Positions 63,847-64,000 of a stretch of DNA of 64,000 bases are shown here, piece by piece. Both the position numbers and the translations under genes were made by a program. Within the stretch, counting starts at the first letter, position 1. Every line of letters starts with the position of its first letter. A model generated the notes under the pieces. It had not been told where the DNA came from and made no database searches. It worked only from the letters and a program-made list of their open reading frames with translations. This stretch comes from Rhodococcus sp. 1168 (GTDB taxonomy: Bacteria > Actinomycetota > Actinomycetes > Mycobacteriales > Mycobacteriaceae), in assembly GCF_002091955.1 (NCBI RefSeq), contig NZ_MKKY01000072.1, forward strand, positions 310,001 to 374,000, read 5' to 3'.

Positions 63847-64000
63847 CGGTCGATCCTCTCGGGTCAGGGTGCAGCCGACAGTCCGGCATGCGTGTGCGCT
63901 CTCAGTTTGGCATACGACCGGCAGTAGTAGCGAGTAGGGGCGCAACTAGCGGACCACGGTGCCGAGTCACACCGCGTAAGCACGCAAAGCGGCCAGGTAC

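Overview
The window is about 64 kb from a GC-rich actinobacterium, most likely Rhodococcus or a close relative in the Mycobacteriales. The backbone order rimM-trmD, an LppW-like lipoprotein, rplS-lepB-rnhB-DUF2469, yraN-comM-dprA, a siderophore-interacting protein, xerC, an M23 peptidase, rpsB-tsf, pyrH-frr-cdsA and rlmN is the order I recall from Mycobacterium and Rhodococcus. The Lsr2 paralogue, the LppW/LppA-type lipoproteins, the EspC-like and DUF1023 proteins and frequent GTG starts agree with this.

Region 1 (1-11444) is housekeeping backbone: ribosome and tRNA maturation (rimM, trmD, rplS), a Tex RNA-binding protein, signal peptidase I, RNase HII, an extra Lsr2 gene, and the yraN-comM-dprA DNA-processing operon. 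Region 3 (51092-64000) resumes with the rest of dprA and continues through xerC, a MinD/ParA-like ATPase, rpsB-tsf, pyrH-frr-cdsA, a methyltransferase, a CitE-like lyase and rlmN.

Region 2 (about 11445-51091, 39.6 kb) is a genomic island inside dprA. The DprA reading frame stops in the SG-xxx-GID segment of its Rossmann fold and resumes at the next expected residue 39.6 kb later. The left end carries a four-gene recombination module resembling Tn554-type transposition genes: three large tyrosine-recombinase-like proteins and a small DUF6262/TnpC-like protein. The ends share short inverted repeats (GTTCTAT / ATAGAAC).

The cargo is mostly defence-like. It has a type I restriction-modification operon (hsdM-hsdS-hsdR) followed by a very divergent methylase-like protein, and preceded by a TrlF-like PHP/SMC ATPase with a coupled unknown gene and a divergent XRE regulator. 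A diverged small DNA-binding cassette occurs on both sides of this block, and the right copy is linked to a serine resolvase. Further right are a DUF4365-like nuclease, a GIY-YIG/DUF4357 protein, a T7SS-substrate-like cluster (EspC-like, DUF1023 hydrolase, LppA-like lipoprotein, YbaB-like), a RelA/SpoT-type synthetase, a Fic/Doc-like protein with an unusual C-terminal domain and a tiny upstream partner, and a tandem pair of DUF262 proteins of GmrSD type. Decayed IS5 and IS1380 transposases, a hydrolase fragment and a frameshifted acetyltransferase show repeated insertion and decay.

The most promising material is the DprA-disrupting element itself, the methylase-like protein attached to the type I system, the TrlF module, the Fic/Doc fusion and the DUF262 pair. 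Family names come from reading motifs by eye; no search was run.
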